From Ilyonectria destructans (Eukaryota; Ascomycota; Sordariomycetes; Hypocreales; Nectriaceae), in NCBI GenBank assembly GCA_020740775.1, contig JAHEWK010000010.1:310001-374000 (forward strand): a DNA stretch of 64,000 nucleotides, written 5' to 3'. This document shows, one piece after another, positions 44,735-57,681 of this stretch. Position 1 is the stretch's first letter. Every line of letters starts with the position of its first letter. The notes beneath the pieces were generated by a model, which ran no database searches, was not told the DNA's origin, and was given only the letters and a program-made list of their open reading frames with translations. The translations under genes and the position numbers were made by a program.

Positions 44735-44941
44735 TGAGAGCGCAATGATACCCAACGTTTATACAGAATCGAAGAATGACAAAAGTTCCATTTTCACGCC
44801 TAATCGATATGTCTACACCCAAACGACCTCGCTCTAACTAGGTACCTACCTAAAGATTGCGTCAGTCATAATCATACAGGGACCATTTTCTGATAAACAA
44901 AACGCCCACCATCGAACCCAACAATGTCAAAAGGTATATAA

Positions 44942-44976
44942 CAGCCCCAACAGCCCCAACAGCCCTAATAGCCCTA
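44942..44976. repeat. 10-bp tandem repeat CAGCCCCAAC
   Basis: About 3.5 copies with drift toward CAGCCCTAAT/AGCCCTAG, ending next to the stop codon of the gene on the minus strand (44974). Confidence 0.8.
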
Positions 44977-46579
44977 GCACGTTTCTACTGCCACCGTTCT
45001 ACCGCCCTGGAACGCATCGTCGACCATCAAGAAACCCCATTCCCCACGAGTTGTGGGGGAGATGTCGTCGTAGCCGTTTGGTGTCGTGGGCCCAAGACCA
45101 GACTGGTCAGGACTGAGGAGATCGGGACTCATGATGCTTGGACTCAAGACGGGGCCGTTCAGGACCTGGTCGATGGTGCCGCCGTTGCCGGTCCACGAGT
45201 GCATCGTGAAGAGCAACCGGTCTGTCGGGCGTGCTGTGCGATCACCGTCCTCCTCTTCCACCTCCTTTTTGGGGATACCCTTGGGCTCTGGCCTTATCAG
45301 TTTTGGCTCGAAGTTGGTTTGGAGTTTGAGCAAGGGAGGTTTGGGCGATGGTGTATCAGGTAGCTTCTTTGTTGGTGTGGGTGGATATATCTGAATCATC
45401 TCCGGCATGGGGATCTGAGTCATCTCTGGTATAGGTGGAGGAATCCGAACCATCTCCGTCTCGACTTCGTCGTCACTGTCGTCACTATCGTCGCTGTCAT
45501 CCAGATCAAAGAAGCTACTGGACTTGACAACGGGGTCGAAGAAGCTTGTCATCCCTGAGATGCCACCAAGCTGCTCAGGCCCGCCATAGGCGCGTCGATA
45601 CATGCGGTCCAGGGCCACAATGGCAGAATGGGACACGCTGAGCCAGTCGTAGGACCGAAGGATATCAGACCGGGTGACCTTGGCACCGTTGTTGGCCAGG
45701 ATAATTCGACGGAGCTCATCGACGGCATCTTCGAGGCGCAGAGGAGACTTGGTTTTGGAGTAGCTGGAGAGAGCGCTCTTGAGGCTGTAGAGGCGGTCTA
45801 GAGACAATAGTGTCAGGCCCTCGGAGGAGAATAGGACCTCATTTTGGATGATGGAGCTGTGGACGAGCTGGTTCGTGAGGCCGCACGCGGGGGGGCTGGC
45901 TGATGGTGAGAGCCACTCAGGTCTATGATGTGTTAGCTGGGGTCCACGAAAAGAAGCGTGACTGGCGGACTGACCCAACGCGGAACTTCTTCTCGGCCTT
46001 CTCAATGACGGATCGCAGAGCTCGCTCAGTCTTGGGGGGCAATCCTCCGGCATGGACTAAGCGCATGCCAAAGGTGGCCGACGACATCATGGAGCTCATG
46101 GTGTCTGTCGTCGTGGTTGAGGCAGTACACGGGGTCATGGGCGGGGGTGAGAGCGGCGTGGCGGGAGACATCGGCCACCTCATCCTGGGACTTGACATGT
46201 CCGAGTTGGCTGTGGTCTGCTTAGGCGAGGCCATCCCGTTTCGTGAGAACTCTGTCGGCCGCATCGGCGTAGGCCCGTTGTAGGATCCAGACCGGACCAA
46301 CTGCTTCAGCGCTGAGACAGGACCCGAAGAGAAGTGGAATCGCAGGCCAGGAGACAGCGGCGTCGTAGGTGTCGGCAGGCCGGGGGAGCCTAGCGGGGGC
46401 ACGACCGAGGGCAACTGATAATCGCGGCGGGCGACGACGACGGTGACGTGAAGAGACTTGCGGGCGAGGCGGGACGAAGCCCACTCGAGAGCGGGCAGGA
46501 TATGCGGAGGGAGATTGTGGGCGTCGAGGATGGAGATGCCGGCCTCGAGGGGCGAGGAGATTCTGTCTTTGAGAGACAT
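44974..46579 (-). CDS. conserved fungal protein of unknown function
   Basis: Two exons in minus order, 46579-45975 and 45922-44974, giving 517 residues with a 52-bp intron (phase 2). The first 60 residues (LPPHILPALEWASSRLARKS, LHVTVVVARRDYQLP) look like a compact folded beginning found in uncharacterised filamentous ascomycete proteins. A long Pro/Ser/Thr/Met-rich stretch with many SP/TP sites follows (70-180). Then comes a helical section (ALRSVIEKAEKKFRVG, LLSLDRLYSLKSALSSYSKT, SDILRSYDWLSVSHSAIVAL). A short repeat of D-D-S (DDSDDSDDSDDE) follows, and a PE-M-x-Q-I near-repeat sits in the C-terminal tail. No enzyme motif, signal peptide or TM is seen. It could be phospho-regulated given the SP/TP density, which is inference. 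Confidence 0.75.
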
Positions 46580-49569
46580 GACGACGATGGCTGGGGAGAG
46601 AGAAGCGTAAGACTGAGAACAAGAGAAGAAAAGCGCGGATTGAATCTGAGGCGGATAGACAGATACGCAGCAACTCTGTTCTCGAAGTCTTGTTCTTCAG
46701 CCCGAGGCGGGGCCGCGATATGTTAGCGTCGACACTACGAAGTGAGAAGTTGACGGCGATGAAAGAGAAGCAAGCTGATTTTATATCGTATCTTCTCAGA
46801 CACGCAAAACACGCCTAGTCTCTGTCGGCTGTCCCAAAAATAAAAAAGAAGTAATCAGAGTTGTGTTCCAGATTCCGAAACTTGACAGCAGGCCTGGGCT
46901 GACTGGCCTCGTCCGCGGCCGACCTGTCCCACACGGGACGAGGATATCGAGCAAGGCAAGGTCGGGCGCATAGGGAGATGAAACAAGCAGCTAGGAAACA
47001 AAAGCAGCTAGGGAACGTGATAGTGCGCGTTGTCAGGGGGGGGTGGATGCGTGATGGGTTGAGGTTGCAGTGGGTGGCAGGGGAGTCAGGCGAAGAGGGG
47101 AAATGTGTAAGTGGTCTTAGGCACGACAACGAATGCAACTGGCAGAAGCGGCCGAAGGTGGTAGAGGGGAAAGGAAAAAAAGAGAAAAAAAGACCAGCAA
47201 CTACCGAGAAACCAGGAAACGAGCTGAAGTGAGATTGAGATTGGAGAGAGAGACACGCCTCCTGCAGCGTCCACCAAGTGCCGAGATGCAAACATGGTGT
47301 TGACAGGCGGCCAGCGGATTGGACGCCCAGCAGGTTCAGCACGCTGAAGCACACCCGCACTGGGCGCTCAGTGCACTCGACGCACTGCGCGACCCGCAAG
47401 CCCCAGGGATGCGGGCGGCTAACGTGCAGTAGCCCCAGCGCTCGGCTGCTATTTTTGGCCCGCGGCGGGGTTGCTGGACCGCGCTGTGATTGGGCGGTTT
47501 TAGTGAGGGGTCAGCCTGGATGATAAAAATAGCAGGCAGCCAAAAACACCACCGATAGAGCTTCTTCATACTTACGCGGAGACCCGAGTTGAGTGAGTGG
47601 GATGCATGCATGCATGCTGCGATCGGCCGGGGATATAATGTGATTCGACGACAGCGCAGTCTTAGCATTCGGCTTCTGTACCCGGTTGAGAGAGAGACTG
47701 AGAGTGCTGCAGCAGTCGGGAGCTGGCTACTGCAAGCCGAGACACAATCGAGGCCACAGGACTCATGAGACTAGACGACCATGTGTGATGTGATGTGATA
47801 ACCATGGCATGGCTGCTTCTGGTCTGCTATAGTTCGCTCTCTAGCCCCGTTGTTTCCATCCATGTTTCCATGTTTCCAGATTCCAGTTTCTCGTTTCTCG
47901 TTCCTGCGCTTGCGTCTCCTCCCCATGTCTGTCCCTGTTCTAGCCCTGTGCTATTCCTGTTCCTGTTCCTCGAGATCTACAGATCCTCACACCATCCCAT
48001 TTCGTCCCATCACCCCCGCCCTTACATGGCCGTCCTCCACCGCCCCTGCGGCGTCCAATTACCCACTCCAAATCACCAATTCCACCTCGCCGCCAATTCT
48101 TCACCTCTTCTTTACCGCCCACCGCAACACTACACTCGCCTTCTACCAGGCCGCCTCCTCACCTGGCCTCCATCCCTACTAGCCCGCCGTCATCAGGCCA
48201 GGCCTGGATCCGAGCCTGACCCCCATTGCCGTGGCCGTCCGTGAATTAAAGAAACATCCACACATTTTGTCAATGACCCCTGATCTGCAACGCAGTCAGC
48301 GGGGAGTCAAGAATCGCCTGCCCTACCAAGGCGCGTAAAATTGCCATCAACTCTGACAGTAGGCGAATATCTTCCGATGCTTTTTATAGAACCTGGCCCT
48401 TGCCAAAGAAGAATTGGCCCGCTCTGGGTCGGCCATGTGCTTCTTGCAGATTGGCAAAGTGTTTCGAGATACCTCGCAACCTAGTTTCACGCTTCGATTC
48501 TCTCTACCACCACGGTCAGGCGGCTGCTAAAGATAGCATCAAGCAAGCGGTGCGGACCTTGGCTGAAGTATACGGCGGGACCTTGGCTGACAGAATTTAT
48601 CGTCGTATGAAGATGAAGGTTCACTTCAGGGTCAGAATACCAGGCCACCCAAACCGCATCAACCCGAGAGACTTGATCACTACTACCTCTTTGCCGATAT
48701 CCGGTCCCTGGGCTGGCTGTGCTTGGTTAAGACATGGTATGACGCTTACATAGAGTGATGTGGGTCGTGAAACCGAGGCGTCAATGCAGCTTACATGCTC
48801 CCGCCTATTGTTGATGTCCACCTCTCGACTCCGAGGAGCTGTAAGACAACACTTCATTGTAGAGTACGGATAACCACTCAAGGGAACATGAAAGTACCAT
48901 CATGTAGCCAATCCACGTCACAGGCAGCATCAAACTCACCAGGTATTCATTCTCTCACTGCCACAGACCTGCTGGCCCCAGCATAGCCTCGTATACTTGG
49001 AGGCACATTCTCATTCTCATTTTCTCATCCCCCCTCCGCCCACGTCCCTATTTTTGCCTGTCCATCGGCAGAGTAAATGAATATCTCCGCTACGTCTCTG
49101 AACAAAGCCAAATCTCCCTCGCAGTTGCCGACAATGCCATGCTCTGTTCCTCACAGCAGCTCGAGTGTGCTCATGTCCCTTGCGCCGTCGCTCCTATGCT
49201 ATGCATCTTGCTCGCTTCTTGCGTTGGCCGGAGATCCTTCGTCTCTAGTCGTTTCCGATAACTTCGTGAGTGGCTCAAGGTCCTTCTTGGCCAGTCCCTC
49301 GTCTGGAGGGAGCAACGATAAAAACAAAACAAATTAAATCAGTCAAAGCATCCCCTTTCCGTGACGCCAACGCCCTTGTTTGCAGCCACGCTAGGGCCTG
49401 CTCCTTTCTCTATGTCGATCCCTTTTCCATGATCCTGTCCACTCTCTCGTAATTCTTATACCAAATCCGCGTCGTTCAATTCGTTGATTGCTGGGTTGCT
49501 CATCCCCACTTCATCAATGTGATCCGATGAGCCGCAGGAGCCTTCCCATTCTTTGCCCAAGGTCAGCCG
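46580..49569. other. 3-kb intergenic region
   Basis: Between the unknown-function gene start and the deubiquitinase stop (both minus). It contains a (GCAT)n run near 47,603-47,617, a T-rich stretch, and several short frames (for example plus strand 47.8-48.2 and 48.4-48.75 kb). These lack homology or splice-extended coding potential. The right end will be the deubiquitinase 3' UTR. Confidence 0.45.
47603..47617. repeat. GCAT tetranucleotide microsatellite
   Basis: Nearly four copies of a self-complementary GCAT/ATGC unit. Confidence 0.85.
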
Positions 49570-52500
49570 TCATGCCAAGTCTGCTGTGATTGTGTCGGAG
49601 TCGCTGAATGACTGTAACATACCGGACCCTTCCTCTTCTACATCATCGACAACGAGTCTTCGCACAGGGTCCACGACTTCTGCCAAGCTAGTTAGCGCAA
49701 CTTTCCTTGGCCCAGTCCTTCGCCAAAAATCTATCCACTTACCGCGTTGCAGCGACAAGAAGTCGGCATCCGCTTCTTCTTGTGTCTCGGGGTCTGAGTC
49801 AATCACCATGGAGCACTGTCCAATCACCTGGAGAAAGATGCTCGCCACGTCGCGTCTCAAGTGTATCCGCCGTCTGACGTGGTTCTCTTGCAGATACACT
49901 AGGCACATGAGACCAAGCTGTTTGATGGCTTGAACCATGGCCTCCTTCCGCTCCAGATCGGTTTCTTGCAGGGAGCCACTATGTGCCACAAACTGGAAGA
50001 GCTCCCGATCAAAGAAATCTTCCGTATTGGATCGAGTAGTGACGTCCGGGTATACAAGGAGGTGAGGACCCCATTTGGGCACTAGTCTGAGGCTGTAGGC
50101 GCGAACCGTCGCCACAAACGCTTCTTCTGACCGCTTGAGATTCAAAGCCGTCTTGAAGAATTCGAGGAAGAGGGTGCCTTCAGTGTTTTGCAAGCTCTTG
50201 GCCTGTAAGAAGATGTGGTGCACCATCTTTGTTGCGTTGTCGACCTGCTCGGTGCTTTCGATATAGACACTTGCTGCTCTCAAGAATGGGTCCATGGCCT
50301 GTGTTGACGTTTCGCCTCGGATGCACCGCTTCAAAGTGCCCAAAGTCCTCGTGTCCATCTGCACACTAGCTGAAACTAGGAATCGGATTATACCATCGGT
50401 GAGATCGTGGGCCTGGTCGACCGCCAAGAGCTTTTCCACGAAAAGACTCGACACGCTTGCCTCTAAGCCGTGGTGAACAATTTCAACCTCCTCAGAAGTC
50501 CAGTTGAATGGCGTCTCCATGCGGTCTAGTCGCTCGGTAGGGTCTTCAATGATCGTCTCAGGCCCAAGTTCCGGCTCCAGCTGCTGCATCAAATAGCCGA
50601 TCACCGCAATGATAGCTACGTACGATGGGGGCCGCGTGGTGTTGATTCGCCGCATAACATTATGTAGCATTCGGGCATAATTCGGCGGAAGGTCCATCAT
50701 TGGGTCGGCCGAAACGATTCGGAGCAGCTTGGCCAGATAATCGCCTGCGAGGAGAAACGCAACCTCGCGACTCCCCAATCTGGCAAATCCTAGAATGGTT
50801 GTGAAGAACTCATCCCATGCCCTGATATGGATGTGGAAATACCCCCAAAGGTGGTTGAAGATACGTATCGTGCTGCCAAGAACAGAACGTCTACTGCCAT
50901 GGCGTACACGGCTGATCTCGTTCCCATCCTCATCCATCTCGGTACTTGCGTGTCGTGAAGGCGGTGGGTCATAGACGGCGGGGAGTGCGCTGGATATTCT
51001 TTCGAGGGCCCAAATGAACATTTTGCTCATGAAGAGACGAACGTTGGAGTCCGGGTTTCGTTGAAGCAAAGCACGGAAAGCATTGGGGCGCCTGTTGAAG
51101 TATTCGAAGAATGAAAGCGCACATTGGGGACACCCAACGATGGCGTCGCTAATCATCTTTGAGAAGGCCGGGAAGTCAGGGATATCCTTTGCTCTTGTGA
51201 CGACTTGATCAAGATTGTTAACAACTACTTGCATCGCCAAATCCTTGAGACCATGATCCTCGAGCTGGGGAGACAGATATTCATCGATTCCTTGATCGAG
51301 GCTCATATTGTTTGATTCTCTCTCGCAGAGGACTCTGGATTGATGAAAGAGCATCTGGATTAGTCTCGTATGGCTCGGATCGAAGAGGCAATGGCGTCGC
51401 AGAATGACGGTATTTTCATCCAGGATATGGTCTTTCAGGGTCTCCGCCACCGAAACTCGGAGAGGCACAGGGGTGCTCAGTTTCACCATCGCTTCTTGCT
51501 CGGCTCGGAGGGAAGAAGTCCGCTGATAAAAGAGCATGTAAGCGCTGTAAGTCTTGTCGTATAGAATGCCGTTGGTGTCGTAGGGAGGACGATGATCGGG
51601 GCCGCCAAAAGTCGAACTCTCCATCATCGCAGGATCCCACGGTGTTACCATGTCGTCATTAAATTCAACCCAACTCTGTCGGTCACCGAAAGAAGGGCGC
51701 TCTCGTATGTACGAGTAGTAGTGCCCTGATTCAGCTGTGCCAGAATGGACAAGAACTCCGACAAGCTCGAACATGTCCTCTTCATCGTCATTTTCTGGCT
51801 GGCTCAAGTGCTCAATAGTATACGGCCGTAAATTGACACGCGCAGGGAATGAGAAGTAGTCGTTGATCTTGCTCCGTTGCAGTGTGCGAAGGTTGAAGTC
51901 GAACCTTTTCAGATGGAATATCACATTGTCCGGGATATCTTTCAGGCACGCCCTGTTTGCGGTCAGTTACGGACAGTTGAGCCAATGGGGGAATTGACTC
52001 GCCTTTTGATAGCATCAACGTGTCTATCGCATGTTGAACACTTGTACTTGTTGTCTGTGGCATTTGGTTAATGACCTGGGACGATCAGTTGTAAAGGCGA
52101 AGACTTACCTCCTTCCATGATCTCGCCATCCACATATGCTTGAAGGCTGTCCTCGAGGGTGCTCTTTCCTTTGATATCGCACTGGATAGCAGAGAATGGT
52201 TCAAGCCTCTCCGAAATGTGCTCACACTCCTTGGACTTGACTTGCTGGACAAGTTGACCGCCATAGAACGACCGCAGTTTCTTCCTTTCCTCGCTATTTA
52301 GCAGTTGACCTTCCCAGCGATCGAAAAGCAGGCTGTAGAACTCGTCCACATCCATTTGGTTATGGATATCGATAAGGGTATCATCGTAGGTTTTGATGGA
52401 GTTCACAACGTTGGTGGGGTCAACATATCGACGGTAGCTTTCCTGCATGTAACCAAACAGCTTCTGCGTGTAGAAGAGCAGCAGTTGGGTGTTGGCAGGA

Positions 52501-55500
52501 TCACGAACTCTGGAATTCATGATGAAACGGCGAAAACCGGTGTTCATGAAAAGTTGCGTAAGTAGCGAGTTGAGGTAGCAAGTGTTGGACAGATTCTGAA
52601 GGCCAATATAACCACAGGGTGACCGAAGTGCCTTTGATCTCTCAAACTGATACGGAAGTTCGTAGAGATATGGGTCGTCTTCATCGTCTGAGTAGAATGG
52701 TACCAGGGATTCGAGGTCCGTCAACAGCCCTTGGACTTGTTCCTTGTCATGTTTCGCTAGACTGAACACAATCTCGGACAACTTCGCTCGCGTTTCGCCA
52801 TTGAGCAGAACTTTGGGTACTGGTTGCTCGCTTTCGCTTCGCTTCGTCGGATACAGATGCTTCCAGAAGAGATCTTTCGCAAGAGTAACCGGCAAAGAAG
52901 ATACTGCGATGGAACTATCCAGCTGCAGACACAAGTGCAGAAGTGACGTCAGGCCTTTTGCGTAGGAGTCGCCGAACCCCACTTGGCCAACATTCTCTGT
53001 TGAGACATGATCAAGTAGAAGCTGACTAGTCCGAAAGGCAAGCTGGGGGATGTCAAGTAGCTCAGGCGATCTGGCGGTCATTTTCACGAGAAGGGAATGG
53101 GCCATCCGGAAGACTTCATCGCACTGGTTTGGCGATCTGGCAGTTTGCGGCACTAAATCGGAAACGATGGTCCAAAAGTATTTCGTCATAGGCGTTGTTC
53201 TCGGCCCACCAGTGGGGATGGTGGAATGATGAGTTGAAAACGCATAATCGGGGGTAAAGCGTTCCTCGATCAGTTTGGCTGTCACTGCCCTAACTCCACT
53301 TCGGGGGTCAATGAGAAGCATTCTCTGAAGTAGTGACGAAAAGGCAGAGCTTGTGCTGAGTTTCCCCCAGAACTCATCGTCGAGGAAGCAGAGCCGGATT
53401 ATCGTAGCAAGCGTTGCCGCTATGAGCGGCATCGGGTTTTCATCAGGAATAGCTGTGGCATTTTCGAGAATATTGACCAGGCGGTCAGGAGTAGGGATCA
53501 CTATGTTGGCCATCTTGAACGAGCCTTTTGGCGTGTCGAGTCCTGTGCGCGGGTTAAAAACGATCTCATTCGCGTTCATGTTCGACTTACTATCAACAAA
53601 GCGCAGAAAAGCATGGATCAAAGCAGAAGAAAGTTTCAAGCGCAAAACCAAAGAAGCTCGATCAAGAACATCTTCATCGGAGATTGCTTGCACGATCAAC
53701 GACATCGACGTCTTGACAGCCTGAGCGTAGGAAACTGGTTGAGAAGGACGGTCCTCAGTTCCATCGCAAGCACCGCCTTCCGTATTTACCCTTCCGTGGA
53801 GAGCAGCCTCAGTGTACTGGAGGAGCGCATGCACTGCATAGAGTGATTTGAATGGTTGTCCGGGAGGAAACACATCGCGATAAGATGACCCGTCGCTGTC
53901 GAGGGACTTCAAAATGTGACCATCCGTCGGAAGTTTCACAAGGAAATGGTAAATCTTGAAATGTTAGTCAAATCCAAGGAATAATTTCTACCAAGACTCT
54001 TACCTCTTGCGCAAGCTTTTCTTCCATGCTCAGATATTCCCACATCTCATCAAAATGTGCAGAAATCTCAACCTCGAGAGGAGAAGCCCCGGGTTTGACC
54101 CGGGCAGGGTGGGAGGGGCCGTCTTCTTCACGTTTGACCAGGATGAGGCCATCTTGAACATGAAGGTCTTCCAATGATTGACAAATTTCATGCTCATTGG
54201 GGAGAAATGGTCGTCCGCGATAGTAGACCCGATAGTTGTCGAATCCAGTCTCTTGCTTCAGGCTGGCAAGAAGGGAAGCTGCCGTGTTGAGTTTTCCGAT
54301 GCTCAGCGGTTTCACTTCCGTCTGACTGTTGCCATCAAAGGATTGATACTTTAGCTCAGCAGAATCACCCTCTACCTGATATGGAGCTTGGGAAATCAGA
54401 GTTCTCAAGTCAGGCGCTGCAAAGTGTGGCTTCGACTGATGGGCTTCCAAGAAGAATCTCAGAAATTTCAAGGACCGGGTAAAGATACGCTCTTGTTCAT
54501 GAACTTGCTCATCAGTTGCGACTATCACCATCGGTTCATCGTCGCCGCTTATGGTGCCATCACTCGACGCTTTGATTGTTCGTGCCGCCTCTTTCAGTTG
54601 GCGTAAGCACCGGTTCACCAGTGCGAGATGAATGAGTCGCGTTCGATGAAGTGAGTTTGTCGATATATGTCGGCTCTCAATGTAAACCTCGACAGCGAGT
54701 GTCCGAACTGAATGGTCAACAAGATTGGTATCATCGGACTCTAGGATCAAGCGCCACAATTCTTCAATGCCACTCGCTGCCAACATGTCTTGATCATCAA
54801 GAAGGAGCTCTCCCATTTCGTTCAGACGAGGTAAGATCCCGCCTCGCACAAACTCCAGCATACCATCGCAGAAACACGAAGGGGGAAGAGCTGGAAGATA
54901 TTGGGTTAAGCATGTCCGCAGAAATGGATTCTGGAATGAAGATTGCTTGACTGTGTTGAGGATGCTCCAGCCAGCTCGTCTGTCGTCAAGGCCCGGTGAT
55001 TGTGGCCCAACCAACATGGCCCAGAGCCTGGCTCCTAGTTCTCCACTGATCGTCTGAGGTTCGAGTTGTATGATGTGAGCGATGAACTCTCTTCGGGGTT
55101 GATTGGTGCCACCATAGAGCACAGCCGGAACACCAGCTGCTCGTCCTGCCTCGATTGCATGCTCTAGCTCGTCCACAATGAGCTTCGCCAGGTCATGCTT
55201 TTCCGTTAAAACATGCACCTCCGCGACAACAGCGGGCCGAATAGCCATGGACAGGCACCAGAGGCTACCCAAGGTTGTGGTTGATTGTTCGGCAATGTCC
55301 TTGATGCAGCTTTCGTACAGCTGCTGGCGGCCTTCCGTATCTGGGCCGTAGGCCAGAAGTTCCTTAAATTTCTGCATTGCAGCATGCTGGATTTCAGGAT
55401 GTGCTACCTGCGAGCTGGCCCCGCAGATCGAAGATTCTCTCAGTAGCCGCAAACACAGATCATAGGGATGAAAGCTGAGGGTCGGCCGGTCGACACTAGG

Positions 55501-57681
55501 TCTCGAAACCATGTGTCGCAGGATGGCCTCCCAAAGAGCCCGAATTGCTGGCGTAAAGCCCTCGATTGGTAACGTTTGCAACTTGCCGCAGAGAACTAGG
55601 AGCCCGTTATAGTCGAAGAGGTTTGTGATATTAGTGAGCATCCGGGTCAGTGCATCGGCCACTCGGGGATCTTGGCTCGATGTTATGCCTTGCCACAATA
55701 AATCGGTGTGCTCCTCACGATACATTCTCGTTACCACTAGAAAACCAATGATATTGGCGCTCTCAAACGTAATCTCCGGGTGGCAGTTCGGACCCAGAAT
55801 GTACTCGATCAACTCTGTACGAAGCAAATATTCGGCAAGATGGTTGAGATAGGCGGTGCTAACTTCCTCTCCAGTGTCGCCATGTCGTTTCCAATACGCT
55901 ATTAGGTCGCCACACATGGTTGTGACACCCATGACTCGGAGTTGCATCTGGCTTGACCTGATGAGCTTTGTCAAGATGGAAAATCTCTTCTCGCAGACGA
56001 TTGCCTCAGCCGTGTATCTGGGTGGAAGGTTGGGGTAGGATTGTCGATGTTCTAGAACCATGTCGGTTGCGGCTTGATGGCTGCCTTGAAGGCTCAACTT
56101 GAGCATATCTGACAAGGCCTGGATTGCACACGTGAGGCTGTCGCTGTTTAATTGAGTGACATGCTTCTCGATCATTGTCGTAAGTGTATCCGAGACCAAA
56201 TTGTGGAGCTGATGGCCCATCTCAAGCCGTTGCTTTGGCGTTGACACACCTTGTGGGGTGTACAGTACCAGGACGGGATCTCCCATGATGTCTGCAGCAA
56301 TCTGACATATTGGTGCCAAACTATCGGCCAACCTCGGGAATGTTGGGACAAGATCGATCAGGCCAGCGGCGAACTGAATCAGGCAAGCTAAGCTGCCGCC
56401 CTGACTGCCTTGGAATTCTTTGATAAGATAGGATGCATCGTCTGATCGCGGGGACGGGAGTTCAGTCTCTTGAACTTGCTCGCCACTGAACCGTGGACGA
56501 GTGAGCCCGTGTAGCGACTGGAGATACCAGAGAGAGAGCAGATCTGGACTGCGACGATCTTGGTTTGCTTGCCCTGACAGCAACTCTTGAATAATATGGT
56601 GGTCGAAGGCGATAAACCATGCTGTCAATTTTGCAAACCCAGAATACAGATCCATGACGACGCTTCGTAGTGTGGGGGACTTCGCCATGGGCGGTCTGAA
56701 TGTAATTAGCTTGTGCGGGTATTGTCATAATCAGAGGAACCTACTTTCGACATGACAATGCCACAATAACCTCCGGGAAAGCTTGCCAAAAACTTCGGTT
56801 CAAATGGCACGAGTCCCAAGCGGACTGCTGGTTGACATCCTTGATGTACCTGAGGTATTGCTCGAGCCATTGCTGGATGCTGTCGAGCACGGTCTCATCT
56901 AACGGGGTTTCTGGGCTGCTTAGCAATGTGATTTTGATAGGGGAAGACGGGGAGTCTCACGGGTTGAGAAGTATTGAGTAAGTCGATGTACCGTCTCGAC
57001 AAGGCTCTCCTCCGGGTCATTGAAGGGGAAATCCTGAACAGGGTCGATCAAAACCAGGTCCTCTCCAGACATCGTGAGGTCCACGCTTTGCGGGCCCGAT
57101 GGCATATCTTCATCGGACGGCACTGTAATGACCTCGATTGGGGGGCTCCCAAAACCAGACGACGACGATGACTGCGGGGTATCCAAGTTCTGGGTAGGAG
57201 CAGCCATGTCGACTTCGGGGTCTTCGACGCTGCTTTTCACGTCATCGGCCCGCGCACTGGGAGCTGCACTGTTGGCCGGGCCCTTGGTGCTCGGCGAAGG
57301 TGAGACGGGCGAAGAAGACGCCTCGTCTCTCAGAGGGGCGTTGCGAAGGTTTATCGTGACCATGCTGGACGAAGGCTCGGTGGCAGGCTCTTGTGAGACA
57401 CACCGTTGCTCGGGGGTTTGGGGCGTGATGGGTTCTTGGTGGATCTTTGCAGCTGGTGCGTCGTTGGAGAGGAGGGGCTCGCCTTCGAGGGTAGAGGATC
57501 TCGAGGATTCGTTGATAGGATTAACGGTATCGTGGGAAGCACCTGGCGAGCCCGAGAGGGAGGTGCGCCGTCGTTTTCGGGAGGAGATGTCGCCGTCATC
57601 AAAAGGGTTGGGCCGTGTCGAGCTTGGCTCAGCGGAGTCGGCGCGGTCTGGATGGTCCAGGGGTCTCGAAACGAGGTCCAT
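49570..57681 (-). CDS. giant ubiquitin-specific protease, USP9X/USP24/USP34-like
   Basis: Six exons in minus order: 57681-56961, 56910-56745, 56695-54004, 53954-52109, 52054-52003 and 51952-49570, giving 2,619 residues with all phases matching. Residues 1-240 are Ser/Pro-rich and disordered. A long alpha-solenoid-like helical region runs to about 1,640, interrupted by a ubiquitin-like segment at about 1,080-1,150 (TAASLLASLKQETGF, VYYRGRPFLPNEHE). The catalytic USP core spans about 1,640-1,960. The Cys box is GLQNLSNTCYLNSLL (Cys about 1652), the zinc-ribbon half is YKCSTC, and the His box is SGHYYSYIRERPSF (His about 1903). A large helical C-terminal region follows. This architecture is that of the USP9X/24/34 family. 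Substrates cannot be inferred. The fifth intron is GC-AG (separate finding). Confidence 0.92.

Noticed and set aside
47795..48753. Two plus-strand frames (149 and 117 codons)
   Set aside because: No domain; low-complexity Pro/Ser/Leu or no matches; no credible introns.
51953..52010. GT donor alternatives for the USP fifth intron
   Set aside because: GT at 51997-51998 or inside the CSTC codons breaks the frame or deletes the conserved zinc-ribbon Cys pair, whereas GC-AG keeps both.
56911..56960. Acceptor AGs at 56917/56916 and 56920/56919 for the first USP intron
   Set aside because: They leave one base instead of two after the junction; only the AG at 56912-56911 (CAGCCCAG) preserves frame.
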